Below, in pieces: positions 8,622 to 17,118 of a stretch of DNA of 64,000 nt. A model generated the notes under the pieces. It had not been told where the DNA came from. It saw only the letters and a list, made by a program, of their open reading frames with translations, and made no database searches. This DNA comes from Pseudogracilibacillus sp037072025 (lineage in GTDB: Bacteria; Bacillota; Bacilli; Bacillales; Amphibacillaceae): positions 66,446 through 130,445 of the forward strand of contig NZ_JAXHDD010000005.1 of assembly GCF_037072025.1 (NCBI RefSeq), read 5' to 3'. The position numbers and the translations under genes are program-made. Positions within the stretch are counted from its first letter, which is position 1; the number at the start of each line of letters is the position of its first letter.

Positions 8622-8646
8622 AAGACATCCAGTTGGGTGTCTTTTT
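8622..8646 (+). terminator. Rho-independent terminator after the charged membrane protein
   Basis: AAGACATCC pairs with GGGTGTCTT across AGTT, followed by a T run, 6 bases after the stop codon at 8615. Confidence 0.8.
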
Positions 8647-8688
8647 ATTATGAATTATGGGGAGGTAGGTGCAATGTGAAATGGCGAA

Positions 8689-9148
8689 GTGAATCTGACT
8701 AATGTTATAGCGCCTGCTTTCTACGAGTTACATCATGAAGTTAAGCAAAATATGAATCATGAGTATTGGCTAAAAGGTGGACGTGGATCCACTAAATCTA
8801 CGTTTGCAAGTGTGGAGATACTAATCGGTATGTTGAGTGACGCTGATGCGAATGCAGTCGTTTTCAGGCGTTATCAAAACGTATTAAGGGAAACGGTCTT
8901 TGGTCAATTTGAATGGAGTGCCAACAAGTTAGGAATAGCGCACACATTAAAATTTCAAGTGTCACCTATGCAGATTATTTTCCCGACCGGACAAAAAATA
9001 GTATTTAAAGCTGCAGACAATCCTAGAAAATTAAAATCCGTTAACTTAGGCCGGGGGTATAATTAAATATGCTTGGTTTGAAAGGGTTATTGGAAATGAA
9101 AAATACAAAGGAACGCATTATGTATTCTTGGAGGAATACGATGAGTAA
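8689..9148 (+). pseudogene. Phage terminase large subunit, N-terminal fragment (PBSX XtmB-like)
   Basis: The first 125 residues from a GTG start match terminase large subunits of the PBSX/Terminase_3 kind: IAPAFYELH, the ATPase P-loop KGGRGSTKST, AVVFRRYQ, and PTGQKIVFKAADNPRKLKS. One extra base near 9060 breaks the frame; the +1 frame continues IKYAWFE as expected for this family. Soon after, the sequence stops resembling terminase and ends in GTHYVFLEEYDE and TAA at 9146-9148, so an internal deletion probably joined it to the end of another phage gene. The nuclease domain, portal and minor head genes are missing. Confidence 0.82.
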
Positions 9149-9302
9149 AAAAGACGATTTATTCTCTCATCCCCGTTGGCATGATCCGCCTAAAGGTGAA
9201 ACGATTGGTAAAGTTGAATTTACTGAAGAGGAGAAAAGAGAGAACAAACGAAAAATTGATAAGGTGATGGAAAAGGTTAAACGTCAACAAGATGACGGCT
9301 AA
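9141..9302 (+). CDS. Small hydrophilic phage protein, 53 aa
   Basis: ATG 9141 has GGAGG 7 bases upstream and overlaps the end of the preceding broken frame. The 53-residue product begins MSKKDDLFSHPRWHDPPKGE and ends in a Lys/Glu-rich helix. It has no membrane segment and I do not recognise its family. Its place between the terminase remnant and the head-scaffold region suggests a minor structural or assembly accessory gene of the former phage. Confidence 0.5.
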   Translation: MSKKDDLFSHPRWHDPPKGETIGKVEFTEEEKRENKRKIDKVMEKVKRQQDDG

Positions 9303-9350
9303 GCAAAATTAGTTAGGTGCTATTTTATGCGGTTTTAAGGAGGTGTAATA

Positions 9351-9645
9351 ATGGCTAAATATCGTAAGAAACCAGTTATTATCGAAGCTGTTAAGCTCAC
9401 TTGGGAAAACTGGGGCAAAGTATGCGAGTTTATTACCCTGCCCTGGGGTGAAGATGGGGTACATGGGTGTTATTCTGATGAAGGTGTTGAATAGTGACAG
9501 CGGTGAAAGAATAGGTCTAGTTATCCCTACACTTGAAGGTGATATGCTTGCAGTTGAAAATGACTACATTATTAAAGGTGTGAATGGTGAGTTTTATCCA
9601 TGCAAGCCTGATATATTTGAAAAAACATATGAATTAGTTGAGTAA
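9351..9645 (+). pseudogene. Small phage protein of the PGDYG kind, frameshifted
   Basis: ATG 9351 behind AAGGAGGTG opens MAKYRKKPVIIEAVKLTWEN, a start common in small siphophage proteins. The frame meets TAG at 9492. The +1 frame then carries the usual end: a degenerate DYIIKGVNGEFYPCKPDIF segment and a stop at 9645. In intact relatives this segment reads PGDYG-like followed by GEFYPCKPDIF. A frameshift near 9480-9495 therefore splits a gene of about 97 codons. Confidence 0.72.
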
Positions 9646-9648
9646 CAT

Positions 9649-9678
9649 GCACCGAGCAGACAAGCATTAGGTGCTTTT
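9649..9678 (+). terminator. Terminator-like hairpin before the scaffold leader
   Basis: GCACC (9649-9653) pairs with GGTGC (9670-9674), followed by TTTTCTT. The stem is short and could be part of a larger leader structure rather than a true terminator. Confidence 0.45.
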
Positions 9679-9680
9679 CT

Positions 9681-9818
9681 TATGCCCAAAACTGCTCATG
9701 GCGTCAAAAGGTGCAAGGCTGGCATTAGTTGATACGGTTGCAATGCCTAATTACTTTAAGCCATTATAGGTTTATTTTTTATGCCCAAAACATGCCTAAG
9801 GCTTTAAACTGTGCAAGG
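9681..9818 (+). repeat. Duplicated leader motif before the scaffold gene
   Basis: TATGCCCAAAAC occurs at 9681-9692 and again at 9780-9791. In each copy a tiny GCY-NAN-GGC hairpin follows (GCTCATGGC; GCCTAAGGC) and then TGCAAGG (9712-9718; 9812-9818). The copies are 99-100 bases apart and otherwise diverged, which suggests a retained structural RNA element ahead of the capsid genes. Confidence 0.5.
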
Positions 9819-9859
9819 ATTATACAGACAACAAAGTCTATAAAAAAGGAGATTCCAAA

Positions 9860-10576
9860 ATGACTAATGATGAAAATAAAAAGATAGCAGAAGAAACACC
9901 TTATACAGTAGCAGACATTGCTTCAAGTTTTATGAGCAGAGCTGAAAGAGGTTTACCGCTTAATTTACAATTCTTTGCTGAACAAGATGATGATCCTGGT
10001 GACAATCCAGCCGATGATCCACAAGATGATGATCCGAAAGATGACGATCTATCAAACGATGATCCGAAAGATGATGACAAGCCAAAGTTTACACAAAAAC
10101 AGTTAGACAAGATTGTCCAAGACCGTGTTAATCGTCTCGAAAAAGATAAGCAGGATGCCATTGATGAAGCTAAAAAGCTTGCTAAGATGAATGCTGACGA
10201 AAAACGTCAATATGAGTTAGAAAAGCTTCAACGTGAAAATGAAGAGTTGAAAGCAGCTCAAAATCGTTTTGAACTCGGCAAAGAAGCAACAAAAATGTTA
10301 TCCGCTTCAGGCATTACGGCAACAGATGAAATACTTGATTTTGTTGTACGTGAAGATGCAGAAAAGACCAATGAGGCTGTTAAAGCTTTTAGTGCCCTCG
10401 TGGATAAGATTTCAGATGAACGTATGAAAGAAAAGCTAAAAGGAAAACCACCAAAGACTCAAACCCAACAGAATGGCTTTAAGAATCCGTTTAGCAAGGA
10501 GCACCGTAATCTTACAGAACAGGCTAGAATCTTCTGTCTTTTTTTAGCTATCTATATACAGACCAACTTTCATTAA
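9860..10576 (+). pseudogene. Phage capsid scaffold protein (DUF4355-like), 3' truncated
   Basis: The ATG follows AAAGGAG. The product shows the order typical of siphophage scaffolds: LPLNLQFFAE near residue 35, an acidic Asp/Pro-rich stretch, the coiled coil KFTQKQLDKIVQDRVNRL through about residue 140, a helical region, and the C-terminal signature NPFSKEHRNLTEQARI. Right after this signature (about 10530) the protein should continue with a few more residues of the family tail; instead it runs into unrelated sequence FCLFLAIYIQ. The phage-chromosome or deletion junction therefore lies near 10530. The major capsid gene that should follow is absent. Confidence 0.8.
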
Positions 10577-10811
10577 TTCGGCAAAAGAATAATCAAATGC
10601 GTCCACCATTAAAAAATGTGTATGTAAAGAATAACAGACATTTCAAGTCCAACCTATGTCAAAATCAGATAATCCAGTCTTATGAATCATTTCTTAGATA
10701 TACTTTTTTATAAGAATTGATTTGATTCATTTTCCATACCCGTAATGATTTATTTTCCATCCCTTTTATAGGAACGTTCGCTTCTATTATACAATGAAAA
10801 ATAAAAATAAT

Positions 10812-10856
10812 TAAAAAACTAGGCATTCACCAAGCCTTTGGGCGAATGTCTTAGTT
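10812..10856 (-). terminator. Terminator of the 10991-10869 small gene
   Basis: Read on the minus strand, AACTAAGACATTCGCC pairs with GGTGAATGCCTAGTT with one offset and is followed by TTTTTTAATT, 12 bases past the stop codon of the 40-aa gene. Confidence 0.65.
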
Positions 10857-10868
10857 GCGCTCTCGATT

Positions 10869-10991
10869 CTAAGCTTCACGATCGTGATATCGAATTGCTA
10901 TTATATCCTTTCTTTTCACTCCCATAAATCCTAATTTGTTTAACAATTCAACAACATAGTGATAGAAAGATCTCGACTGTTTGCCGGCCAT
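10869..10991 (-). CDS. Small basic protein, 40 aa
   Basis: ATG at 10991 opens MAGKQSRSFYHYVVELLNKL and continues to ...IRYHDREA, stop TAG at 10871-10869. The product is basic, amphipathic and has no membrane segment; I know no family for it. It follows the 90-aa gene by 34 bases on the same strand and is followed by a good terminator, so both could form one unit. No clear ribosome site is seen at the ATG, so it could instead be the preserved end of a longer broken gene. Confidence 0.4.
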   Translation of the reverse strand: MAGKQSRSFYHYVVELLNKLGFMGVKRKDIIAIRYHDREA

Positions 10992-11025
10992 TAATTATTT
11001 AATGATGAATCATAAAATACTAAAA

Positions 11026-11298
11026 CTAAATTTTATCGACTTCAGATTTTAAGTTAGATAATTCATTTTTCAGATCATCAATTTGCTGCTGCATCAATTG
11101 AAGTTGTTTATTTTGTTCTTCTTGCTGTTGTTGCTGCTGAGCATCGGAGGCTATTAGTTCTTCTAACGATATTACTTCTGAAATAGTTGAGATGGCATCA
11201 CCTATTGTGCTTATAGCAGATCCAACTACTGCGAGTTTAGCGGCTATATTTAAGGTCTCCGTACTATTTTGGTCATTTTTTATGTCGTTTTGATACAT
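11026..11298 (-). CDS. Glutamine-rich coiled-coil protein, 90 aa
   Basis: The ATG at 11298 has AGGAG 9 bases upstream. Residues 17-52 are apolar and small-residue rich (AKLAVVGSAISTIGDAIST), followed by a Gln run (54-60) and a helical coiled coil that ends LKSEVDKI. Short proteins of this pattern are common in Bacillaceae without known function, and I give none. It forms a probable unit with the 40-aa gene downstream and lies between the prophage remnant and yunE. Confidence 0.65.
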   Translation of the reverse strand: MYQNDIKNDQNSTETLNIAAKLAVVGSAISTIGDAISTISEVISLEELIASDAQQQQQQEEQNKQLQLMQQQIDDLKNELSNLKSEVDKI

Positions 11299-11647
11299 AA
11301 TCTTCGCTCCTAGTGAGTTGCCAATGTTTATTTGTACTGACTGTTACAGTTATTTTATGCATGATGTCGCTTCTAGGTGAAAGAATTAAATAAATAGACA
11401 ATGTAAGCAAATGAACATTTTAAATAACAATAATGTGTTTTGTTTAAAAAGTAAGTTGGGATATATAGCAGTTTTACAGTAATTTATTTACGCGATGGAA
11501 TTCGAAAAACTAAAGATAAATTCAGCATCCCACTTCGGGTTGTCCTTTCTCAGACAATTATTTTGAATCTTTGACTTTCGATATGCTTTCCTAGTAAACG
11601 TTTCTAATGGGTGTTACTATAATACATACGAATAATTTAAAGGGTTA
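11299..11647. other. Intergenic region, no gene seen
   Basis: This stretch separates the divergent 90-aa gene and yunE. It holds a TATAAT-like box at 11617-11622 ahead of yunE without a convincing -35 element at the right distance. I see no conserved RNA, repeat or reading frame in it. Confidence 0.4.
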
Positions 11648-12475
11648 GTGATTAACTTGGTCATAATAATATCATTATTAATTGGGTTTATATCAGCTTT
11701 TGTTGGAAGCTTGGTAGGTCTAGGTGGGGGAATAATTTTTGTACCTGCCATGTTATTTTTATATGATAATTTTGCAAGCTTTTCTTGGGCCAATCCACAA
11801 GCAATTGTAGGAATCTCGCTTGTTACAATGGTGTTTACAGGCTTGTCGTCTACTTTAGCTTATTATAAGCTTAAAAGAGTAGATATCAAAACAGGGGTAA
11901 TTTTCTTAATAGGTAGTATTCCAGGTAGTGTTATTGGATCATGGATTAACACCTTACTAGATACAGATGACTTTTCTTTGTATTTCGGAATTTTAATGCT
12001 GATTGTTTTTGCAATGATGTTAGTAGATCGTCAAAAATTGATGAAAAATAAACAATTGGAAATTAATAAGTATACTAGAACGGTTGAAATTGATGGAGAC
12101 ACGTATCAGTATAATGTTACGTATGTGCCAGCATTTATATTGTCGTTTGCTGTCGGTGGATTATCGGGTTTATTTGGTATAGGTGGAGGAACAATTAGTG
12201 TTCCGGCAATGATTCTTTTCTTTGGGATACCTATTCAAGTCGCAATCGCAACGTCGATGTTTATGATTTTTTTCATCAGTCTTATCAGTGCGACGACACA
12301 TATTGTTTTAGGACATATCGTTTGGGCATATGTATTATTTTTTGTAATAGGTTCTTATATCGGAGGAACAGTAGGTGCCAAAACGAGCAAATTGTTTAAA
12401 GGAAAGACGCTCGAATGGATTTTACGGATTGTAATTGTTATTGTTGCGTTACGATTAATATGGGAGAGCTTATAA
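11648..12475 (+). CDS. yunE: YunE, TauE/SafE-type anion permease
   Basis: This 275-residue integral membrane protein has about eight predicted segments and the duplicated glycine-rich signature of the TauE/SafE family: GSLVGLGGGIIFVPA near the N-terminus and GLFGIGGGTISVPA in the second half. Members move sulfite, sulfonates or organic acids out of or into the cell. GTG 11648 lies very close to AAAGGG (3-base gap); TTG 11657, three codons later, has more normal spacing and is a real alternative. It is followed 16 bases later by yunD, as in B. subtilis. Confidence 0.9.
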   Translation: MINLVIIISLLIGFISAFVGSLVGLGGGIIFVPAMLFLYDNFASFSWANPQAIVGISLVTMVFTGLSSTLAYYKLKRVDIKTGVIFLIGSIPGSVIGSWINTLLDTDDFSLYFGILMLIVFAMMLVDRQKLMKNKQLEINKYTRTVEIDGDTYQYNVTYVPAFILSFAVGGLSGLFGIGGGTISVPAMILFFGIPIQVAIATSMFMIFFISLISATTHIVLGHIVWAYVLFFVIGSYIGGTVGAKTSKLFKGKTLEWILRIVIVIVALRLIWESL

Positions 12476-12491
12476 TGGGGAGTATTCATTT

Positions 12492-13895
12492 ATGAAAGAA
12501 AACATTCATTTTTATTATACAAATGATTTACATAGTTATTTCGATCATTGGCCTCGGGTAGTTACTTTCTTAAAGAATAAACGAAAAGAGAGTAAAGAAC
12601 GGGGAGAGTCTTCATGGACGATAGATATTGGTGACCATATGGATCGTGTTCATCCAATAACGGAAGCATCGATGGGAAAAGCAAATGTTGAGTTATTAAA
12701 TAATGCTCGATATGATTTTGTTACAATAGGAAATAATGAAGGAATAACACTTGCTCATGAAGACCTTTATCATCTTTATGATCAAGCTCAATTTCACGTC
12801 ATCTGTTCTAATTTAGAATGTACATTGTCGGAGAATCCTTCATGGCTATTGCCAGCTCATACAGTTACTTCAAAAGGTGGAGTTAGAATAGGACTTCTAG
12901 GCCTTACCGCAAGATTTAACCCTTATTACCATCTACTAGGATGGAATGTAAATTCAGCTCATGAAGTTATTTATAGAGAGTTAACAAAATTACAACATAA
13001 GACAGATGTTATTGTACTTTTATCTCATTTAGGAATAGATGAAGATAAGGAAATAGCCAAAAGATTTCCGTCTATTGATTTGATTATTGGAGGACATACT
13101 CATCATTTACTGCGAACAGGAGAAATAGTCGACCAGACATTACTTACTGCTGCCGGCAAACATTGTTCATATGTGGGTGAAGTAAGAATTACTTGGGACC
13201 ATGAAGAGAAGAAAATTACAAATAAAGAAGCATATGCAACAAATATTACGCATCTAACACCAGATGTTCATACGGAAAATCAATTAGCAATACTTGCAAA
13301 TAATGCTGACCAAATTTTAGGAAAAAAAATCATTCATATTGATAAACCGATCAACGTGGACTGGTTTAGAGAAACGGCCATTATGAAGCAGCTTACAGAG
13401 AAACTACTAGATTGGACCGATGCTGATTTTGCAATGTTAAATGCAGGTCTTTTAATTGATCACTTTCAACCAGGTGATATTACATATAAAGACGTTCATC
13501 GTATTTGCCCACATCCAATCAATCCTTGTGTAGTCACATTATCTGGAGATGAAATCCAGGAAGTGGTCCGGGTTTCTTTAACTGAAGAGCTAATTAATTT
13601 AGAGTTAAAAGGATTTGGGTTTAGAGGTGTTGTCATCGGTAGAATGGTATTTGCAAATTTGGATGTCGTAACTGCTTTTCATAATAATGGACAAGAATAT
13701 GTGAAAGCAGTTCTTTTTAACGGATTACCATTAGAATCTAAACGTTTATATAAGTTAGTTACTGCAGATACATTTACATTTGGACGGTTACTACCTGAAA
13801 TTGCACGAGCGAAGGAGAAAAAATTATACTTACCAGAATTTATACGTGAAATTTTGGTAAAAACATTAATGGAGTATCGCCATATAAGAGGTTAA
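12492..13895 (+). CDS. yunD: YunD, 5'-nucleotidase/metallophosphoesterase family
   Basis: The 467-residue protein is a two-domain UshA/5'-nucleotidase-type phosphoesterase. Metal-binding motifs of the N-terminal calcineurin-like domain are in order: NDLHS (11-15), GDHMDR, GNNE, SHLGID and GGHTHH. The C-terminal 5'-nucleotidase domain follows (VTLSGDEIQEVV, GLPLESKRLYKLVTAD). It has no signal peptide, so it acts in the cytosol on an unknown nucleotide or phosphoester. It lies in the conserved yunE-D-C-B order. Confidence 0.9.
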   Translation: MKENIHFYYTNDLHSYFDHWPRVVTFLKNKRKESKERGESSWTIDIGDHMDRVHPITEASMGKANVELLNNARYDFVTIGNNEGITLAHEDLYHLYDQAQFHVICSNLECTLSENPSWLLPAHTVTSKGGVRIGLLGLTARFNPYYHLLGWNVNSAHEVIYRELTKLQHKTDVIVLLSHLGIDEDKEIAKRFPSIDLIIGGHTHHLLRTGEIVDQTLLTAAGKHCSYVGEVRITWDHEEKKITNKEAYATNITHLTPDVHTENQLAILANNADQILGKKIIHIDKPINVDWFRETAIMKQLTEKLLDWTDADFAMLNAGLLIDHFQPGDITYKDVHRICPHPINPCVVTLSGDEIQEVVRVSLTEELINLELKGFGFRGVVIGRMVFANLDVVTAFHNNGQEYVKAVLFNGLPLESKRLYKLVTADTFTFGRLLPEIARAKEKKLYLPEFIREILVKTLMEYRHIRG

Positions 13896-13955
13896 TTTGT
13901 GTCAAAAATCACTTTCAAGCATACAGTATAGTGTTAATGCTTGGAGGGAGATAAT

Positions 13956-14258
13956 GTGATTACGATTAATCCAATCGACATTGATGGTGTTATTTTTACT
14001 GCTATTCGGGTTGAATTACCAAAAACAAATTTGCTAATTGTAAGTAATGAAGTTGGTTACATTATGTGTGCAGCTTTGGATGTAAATATACTGAATGAAA
14101 AATTAAAAGATAGAAAAGTAATTGCTGGCAGGGCAGTTGGTGTAAGAACGATTGAACAATTACTAGAAGCCCCTTTAGAAAGTATAACGGACGCTTCGAA
14201 GGAATACGGTTGGGAAGAAGGGATGACAGGGAAAGAGGCGTTGTTAAAAATAGCATAA
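13956..14258 (+). CDS. yunC: YunC, DUF1805 protein
   Basis: GTG 13956 with GGAGGGAG five bases upstream gives a 100-residue product; the frame begins earlier at 13941 but that would place the ribosome site inside the gene. The sequence, with TNLLIVSNEVGYIMCAALDV and AGRAVGVRTIEQLL, matches the DUF1805 family known from B. subtilis YunC, whose structure is known but whose role is not. It stands in the yunE-D-C-B order. Confidence 0.9.
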   Translation: MITINPIDIDGVIFTAIRVELPKTNLLIVSNEVGYIMCAALDVNILNEKLKDRKVIAGRAVGVRTIEQLLEAPLESITDASKEYGWEEGMTGKEALLKIA

Positions 14259-14480
14259 TAATAAAATTATGTTGTTGGAAACGAATATATCATGTATTTA
14301 TTTACAGTTAAGAAATGTAGAATTTACTTACTATTATTTGGTTAAAAATCTGATGTCCTGAAAAAAAGCATGATTTTCTGTCATTGTAATTCCTTTTCTA
14401 AAGGCTTCGTTTTCTAAAATTCATACAACTAGTCTAACCTTTCTAAAACATTCATACATTGTTTTAGGGGGGTTTTTATT

Positions 14481-15257
14481 TTGCGATTTCGTAGAAAATA
14501 TTCATATAGAAGGTCTCCACCTCCAGTACGTCATTTACTATTGATGACTACAATTATTTTTATAAGTGTACTATTCTTAAGTTTTTGGCTTATCGATCGG
14601 GGGATTAGGCCTACATTGATGAATATTGCTAATGATAAAACAATTGAATTTGCGACAAGAACAATTAATTCCGCGGTTAAATCTACAGAAAATATTAGCT
14701 TTGATGATCTCGTTATAACGGAAATGGACAACAATGGAAATGTAGCTACATTAGGATGGAATTCTGAAGCCGTCAATTTAGCATTAAGGACAGCTACAGA
14801 ACGTGCGGAATACTTTCTATATGGAATGAATAAAGGAGATCAACTTGAAATCGATGGCCCTGACTTACCCCCTTTAGAATTTGGAGATTCTGTTGGGGAC
14901 TTGCCGGAAAAAGATCCAACAGTTATTGAAATTCCACTTGGTCAGGCGACAGGGAATTCAATACTTGCAAACTTAGGGCCGAAAATACCTGTACATTTTG
15001 AAATCGTTGGAAGCATTCAATCCGATGTGGTTCATGAAGTAAAGGAATTTGGAGTTAATGCAGCTTTAATTGAAATTTATATGCCAATTGAAGTTCATAT
15101 TAGAGTTGTTGTACCGTTTTCTACAGAGACTGCCGATGTAAGTACAAAAGTTTTTATAGATTCGCGCGTTATCATGGGAGACGTTCCTGAGTTTTACAAT
15201 GCTGGTTCTGGGGATGGACCATCTATTTCAGTTCCTCGTGAATCTAATTCAAATTGA
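14481..15257 (+). CDS. yunB: YunB, sporulation protein
   Basis: The TTG start at 14481 follows AGGGGGG by 8 bases. The 258-residue product has a basic N-terminus, one membrane anchor (about 20-38) and an extracytoplasmic domain containing IPLGQATGNSILANLGPKIP, typical of YunB. In B. subtilis yunB is expressed in the mother cell during sporulation; its exact role is unclear. A 222-base intergenic stretch precedes it. Confidence 0.88.
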   Translation: MRFRRKYSYRRSPPPVRHLLLMTTIIFISVLFLSFWLIDRGIRPTLMNIANDKTIEFATRTINSAVKSTENISFDDLVITEMDNNGNVATLGWNSEAVNLALRTATERAEYFLYGMNKGDQLEIDGPDLPPLEFGDSVGDLPEKDPTVIEIPLGQATGNSILANLGPKIPVHFEIVGSIQSDVVHEVKEFGVNAALIEIYMPIEVHIRVVVPFSTETADVSTKVFIDSRVIMGDVPEFYNAGSGDGPSISVPRESNSN

Positions 15258-15290
15258 TATGTGTGTAATTGATTGAAAATAAAATTAATT

Positions 15291-15319
15291 TTGACATAAT
15301 TGTGAACTATTGCTATAAT
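15291..15319 (+). promoter_or_regulatory. Consensus sigma-A promoter of the NSS transporter
   Basis: TTGACA (15291-15296), exactly 17 bases, TATAAT (15314-15319). Both hexamers are perfect, implying strong transcription unless the structured leader that follows restrains it. Confidence 0.88.
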
Positions 15320-15325
15320 GTAGAC

Positions 15326-15416
15326 AATTAAAGATGGGTATTAATGGGAAATAAGATGCTGTGTTTGCTTTCGTATGCAATGACAATCTATTTTCCATTA
15401 AACTTCCTATCTAATT
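15326..15416 (+). ncRNA. Long imperfect hairpin in the NSS transporter leader
   Basis: AATTAAAGATGG near the 5' end pairs with CCTATCTAATT at the 3' end; inside it TTAATGGGAAATAAGAT pairs with ATCTATTTTCCATTAA with two offsets, and the apex contains TGTGTTTGC/GCAATGACA with mismatches around TTTCGTAT. The whole leader thus folds into one rod about 40 pairs long. No T run follows, so it is not a terminator. I match it to no known riboswitch. Confidence 0.5.
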
Positions 15417-15434
15417 AAAAAGGGGGAAACACGT

Positions 15435-16973
15435 ATGGAAGAGCGTTCTCAGTGGGGGACACGGGCGGGATTTGTATTAGCTGCGGTCGGTTCTGCGATC
15501 GGTTTGGGTAACATCTGGCGTTTTCCAGCTGTTGCCTACGAAAATGGAGGAGGAGCATTTTTAATTCCTTATCTTTTCGCTTTATTAACTGCGGGAATAC
15601 CAATTTTAGTCATGGAATTCACAATGGGTCATAAATACCGCGGTTCCGCACCATTAACCTATCGTCGGATGAATAAAAAGGCGGAAGGAATTGGTTGGTG
15701 GGCAGTATTAGTTGCCTTCGTAATTTCCACTTACTATTCTGTAATTATTGCCTGGGCAATATCGTATTCATTTTTTTCCTTTAATTTAGCTTGGGGTGAA
15801 GATACAGAAGGTTTTTTATTTGGAGATTATTTGAAACTAGTTGAAGTACCAGGACAATTCGGTAGTTTAGTACCAAGTGTCTTAATTCCTTTAATCATCG
15901 TTTGGGTACTCGTTTTAGGCTTGCTTATCCGTGGAGTAAAACGTGGTATTGAAATTGCTAATAGAATTATGATTCCATTATTAGTTATTGTTTTTACAAT
16001 AATTGTTATTAGAGCGATTACATTACCAGGAGCGATAACAGGTTTAAATGCGTTTTTCCAACCAGATTTTACTCAAATATTTAGTGCTGAAGTATGGGTT
16101 GCAGCATATGGGCAAATATTTTTCAGTTTATCAATTGCATTTGCTATTATGATTACTTATTCAAGTTATTTACCTAAAAAATCCGATATTACTAATAACG
16201 CATTTATTACAGGGTTTAGTAACTCTGCCTTTGAGCTTCTAGCTGGTATCGGAGTTTTCGCAATATTGGGATTTATGGCGACTTCTCAAGGGGTAGGAAT
16301 AGATGAAGTAGTTGATGGCGGGGTAGGGTTGGCATTTGTCGTGTTCCCTGCAATTATTAATGAGTTCCCAGCGTTTAATGAGTTTTTTGGGTTATTATTT
16401 TTCTTATCGCTCGTGCTGGCAGGGCTCACTTCGTTAATTTCCATTATTGAAACATATGTTGCAGGGGTTTCTGAGAAGTTTAATGTTTCCAGGACGAAAT
16501 CTGTCCTATTTGGTGGAGGGTTAGCAGCAGTTCTTTCTCTTATTTTCGCTACCCAAGGTGGACTCTTTTTCTTAGATGCAGCTGATTATTTTATTAACCA
16601 GTTTGGTGTGGCGGCATTAGGATTAGTGGAAGTGATCTTAATTGCTTGGATTTTACGTAAACTTGGGACGTTTAAAAACCATGCAAATGAAATATCTGAT
16701 ATTCGAATTGGATCATGGTGGACGATAAGTTTGTTAGTCATTACGCCAGTTGTATTGGGTTATATGATGTTTGAATTGTTAAGATTAAATATTACCAAAG
16801 GTTTTGACACTGATACAGGAAACTATGAAGGGTATTCTGATATGTTTATTATGTGGGGCGGTTGGTCACTTGCAATTGGAGCCCTCGTAAACGGTATCTT
16901 ATTGTCACTAATTAAATGGAAGTCGAATTCCGCTACTCAAGAAGAAACGGAAGATATAAGTAATGTTAAATAG
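15435..16973 (+). CDS. Sodium-dependent amino acid importer, NSS family (MetP-like)
   Basis: This is a 512-residue neurotransmitter:sodium symporter. The hallmark first helix is present (RAGFVLAAVGSAIGLGNIWR, with the unwound GSAIGLGN sodium/substrate site), followed by GGGAFLIPY and about 11-12 further segments. The TauE-like yun block ends before it. Immediately downstream lies a 34-residue membrane peptide like MetS, which identifies this as the MetP-type branch that takes up methionine and/or alanine with sodium. A consensus promoter and a structured leader precede it. The family is certain, the substrate is inferred from the MetS-like partner. Confidence 0.88.
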   Translation: MEERSQWGTRAGFVLAAVGSAIGLGNIWRFPAVAYENGGGAFLIPYLFALLTAGIPILVMEFTMGHKYRGSAPLTYRRMNKKAEGIGWWAVLVAFVISTYYSVIIAWAISYSFFSFNLAWGEDTEGFLFGDYLKLVEVPGQFGSLVPSVLIPLIIVWVLVLGLLIRGVKRGIEIANRIMIPLLVIVFTIIVIRAITLPGAITGLNAFFQPDFTQIFSAEVWVAAYGQIFFSLSIAFAIMITYSSYLPKKSDITNNAFITGFSNSAFELLAGIGVFAILGFMATSQGVGIDEVVDGGVGLAFVVFPAIINEFPAFNEFFGLLFFLSLVLAGLTSLISIIETYVAGVSEKFNVSRTKSVLFGGGLAAVLSLIFATQGGLFFLDAADYFINQFGVAALGLVEVILIAWILRKLGTFKNHANEISDIRIGSWWTISLLVITPVVLGYMMFELLRLNITKGFDTDTGNYEGYSDMFIMWGGWSLAIGALVNGILLSLIKWKSNSATQEETEDISNVK

Positions 16974-17013
16974 TAGGAAAATTCTAATATAACCTTTAGG
17001 GAAGGTGAATATA

Positions 17014-17118
17014 ATGAGCGCTAGTGCACTTATTATGATGGTGATCGGTATTGTTATTATTTGGGGGGGCCTTGTTGCAAGTATTGTAAACGCCGTGAAC
17101 AAGGCAAAAGGTAGATAA
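17014..17118 (+). CDS. metS: MetS-like small subunit of the NSS importer, 34 aa
   Basis: ATG 17014 follows AAGGTG by 6 bases. The product MSASALIMMVIGIVIIWGGL plus a short VASIVNAVNKAKGR tail is a single membrane helix with a basic end. Small proteins of this shape encoded directly after NSS transporters are known as the methionine/alanine importer small subunit (MetS), needed for MetP activity in Corynebacterium glutamicum. It lies 40 bases after the transporter stop and before a terminator. Confidence 0.85.
   Translation: MSASALIMMVIGIVIIWGGLVASIVNAVNKAKGR

Noticed and set aside
10544..10609. 21-codon minus-strand frame MVDAFDYSFAELMKVGLYID
   Set aside because: Reads well, but has no ribosome site and overlaps the scaffold junction; probably chance or a fragment.
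6345..10860. Matching attL/attR direct repeats around the prophage
   Set aside because: I could not find a copy of the sufB-end sequence near 10530-11600; the right end was probably deleted.
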